Assembly: GCA_964507195.1 (NCBI GenBank)
Contig: CAZDPA010000177.1
Span: 1-8,186 of the forward strand
Source: Solimonas sp964507195
GTDB lineage: Bacteria > Pseudomonadota > Gammaproteobacteria > Nevskiales > Nevskiaceae
Length of the DNA: 8,186 nucleotides
Reading direction: 5' to 3'
Of the stretch, positions 6,412 to 8,186 are shown piece by piece. The notes beneath the pieces are model-generated. The model was not told the DNA's origin. It did no database searches and saw nothing but the letters and a program-made list of their open reading frames with translations. Every line of letters starts with the position of its first letter. Within the stretch, counting starts at the first letter, position 1. The position numbers and the translations under genes were made by a program.

Positions 6412-6440
6412 TTGCAGCAAGCGTCCGCGCTGCGTACAAT
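6412..6440 (+). promoter_or_regulatory. Predicted sigma70 promoter of the SUF operon
   Basis: TTGCAG at 6412-6417, a 17-bp spacer, and TACAAT at 6435-6440. The -10 matches the consensus at five of six positions; the -35 is weak, with only TTG conserved. Transcription would start near 6447, giving a leader of about 22 bases before ATG 6469. The location between the divergent thioesterase gene and the regulator, and the weak -35, fit an operon controlled by an activator or repressor such as the Rrf2 protein itself. Confidence 0.6.
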
Positions 6441-6449
6441 CCATTCCGT

Positions 6450-6460
6450 ACCGTTTTGGT
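6450..6460. promoter_or_regulatory. Possible operator-like dyad in SUF leader
   Basis: ACC-GTTTT-GGT forms a small inverted repeat just downstream of the predicted -10 box, overlapping the expected transcription start and leader. The placement would suit autorepression by the regulator encoded immediately downstream. It does not match the IscR type 1 or type 2 consensus that I recall, and three-base arms are weak evidence. Confidence 0.2.
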
Positions 6461-6468
6461 CTCCTTTG

Positions 6469-6960
6469 ATGCTCAAGCTCAGCAAACTTGCAGACTACGC
6501 CACCGTGCTGATGACCCTCATCGCGCGCGACAGCGCGCGCGTGCACACCGGTCAGGAGCTGGCTGAGCGCAGCGGCGTACCGGCGCCGACGGTCGCCAAG
6601 CTGCTGAAGAACCTGACCCGCGGCGAGTTGCTGCACTCGCTGCGCGGCGCCCACGGCGGTTACCGCCTGGCGCGGCCGGCCGAGAAGATCAGCGTCGCCG
6701 AGATCATCGCCGCGCTCGAAGGTCCGATCGGTGTCACCGAATGCTCGAGTCAGCCCGGCGGCTGCACACTGGAATCCGATTGCAGCACGCGCGCCAACTG
6801 GCGCCTGATCAATATCGCGATCCGTCAGGCGCTCGAAGCGGTCACGCTCGCGCAGATGGCCGTTCCCCACACTGCCACTCACCCCAAAGCGCGTGAAGAG
6901 TCGATCCTGACTTTCCATCGCGGCCCGCGCAGTCCCTCCAATACCTCGTCCTCCGCCTAG
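6469..6960 (+). CDS. SUF system Fe-S assembly regulator (Rrf2/IscR family)
   Basis: A 163-residue Rrf2-family transcription factor of the kind found in front of gammaproteobacterial suf operons, thought to sense Fe-S status and regulate the operon. The start is ATG 6469, giving the standard opening MLKLSKLADYATVLMTLIA; an in-frame ATG at 6349 would place the predicted promoter inside the gene. The winged helix-turn-helix runs about 27-70, with ELAERSGVPAPTVAKLLKNL as recognition region and RGAHGGYRLAR as wing. Three cysteines, C92, C99 and C105, sit where IscR binds its cluster at C92, C98 and C104, so the first gap is one residue longer here. The C-terminus beyond 135 is Ser/Pro/Arg-rich and probably disordered. 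sufB follows after 3 bp, so the two are cotranscribed. Confidence 0.93.
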   Translation: MLKLSKLADYATVLMTLIARDSARVHTGQELAERSGVPAPTVAKLLKNLTRGELLHSLRGAHGGYRLARPAEKISVAEIIAALEGPIGVTECSSQPGGCTLESDCSTRANWRLINIAIRQALEAVTLAQMAVPHTATHPKAREESILTFHRGPRSPSNTSSSA

Positions 6961-6963
6961 CCG

Positions 6964-8186
<1,223 letters not shown>

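Noticed and set aside
6349..6468. N-terminal extension of the SUF regulator to an upstream in-frame ATG
   Set aside because: Rrf2 proteins begin near the MLKLSKLADYA motif, and the extension overlaps the predicted promoter and shows no conserved features.

Overview
The window is about 8.2 kb of GC-rich, densely coding bacterial chromosome. Nine genes cover nearly all of it and no gene-free stretch exceeds about 140 bp. The likely source is a gammaproteobacterium, plausibly near Xanthomonadales/Nevskiales: the Rrf2 regulator placed directly before sufB looks like the gammaproteobacterial SUF-regulator type, and SppA is the long 67K form. This placement is inferred from protein resemblance alone. 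No RNA gene, insertion sequence, CRISPR array or prophage remnant was seen.

Left part (1-4859, minus strand): a run of five codirectional genes that could be one operon. In transcription order they are a small very basic protein (4533-4859), a three-helix membrane protein (4224-4514), a large membrane-anchored alpha/beta hydrolase (2771-4192), a long-form ketoacyl-ACP synthase III-like condensing enzyme (1556-2677), and signal peptide peptidase SppA (1-1535, C-terminus cut by the window edge). Gaps are about 18, 31, 93 and 20 bp. The 93-bp gap holds a nested inverted repeat.

Middle (4889-6331): a small cytosolic alpha/beta hydrolase diverges from the left cluster across only 29 bp and overlaps a DUF3293 gene by 4 bp (GTGA). 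The DUF3293 gene converges on a hotdog-fold acyl-CoA thioesterase, and both genes end inside one 8-bp palindrome, CTAGCTAG.

Right part (6332-8186, plus strand): a 137-bp divergent promoter region, then an Rrf2-family Fe-S-sensing regulator followed after 3 bp by sufB, which runs off the window. This is the usual start of a SUF iron-sulfur assembly operon, with the regulator probably controlling its own operon. A sigma70-like promoter (TTGCAG, 17 bp, TACAAT) lies just upstream. SufB has an arginine where E. coli SufB has Cys405, the most noteworthy protein-level oddity here.

Most of the window is ordinary chromosomal content. The less usual items are the SufB substitution, the membrane-hydrolase/condensing-enzyme cluster, the nested and spaced dyads in two intergenic regions, and the palindromic shared stop region. 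I did not find convincing evidence of a wholly new system.
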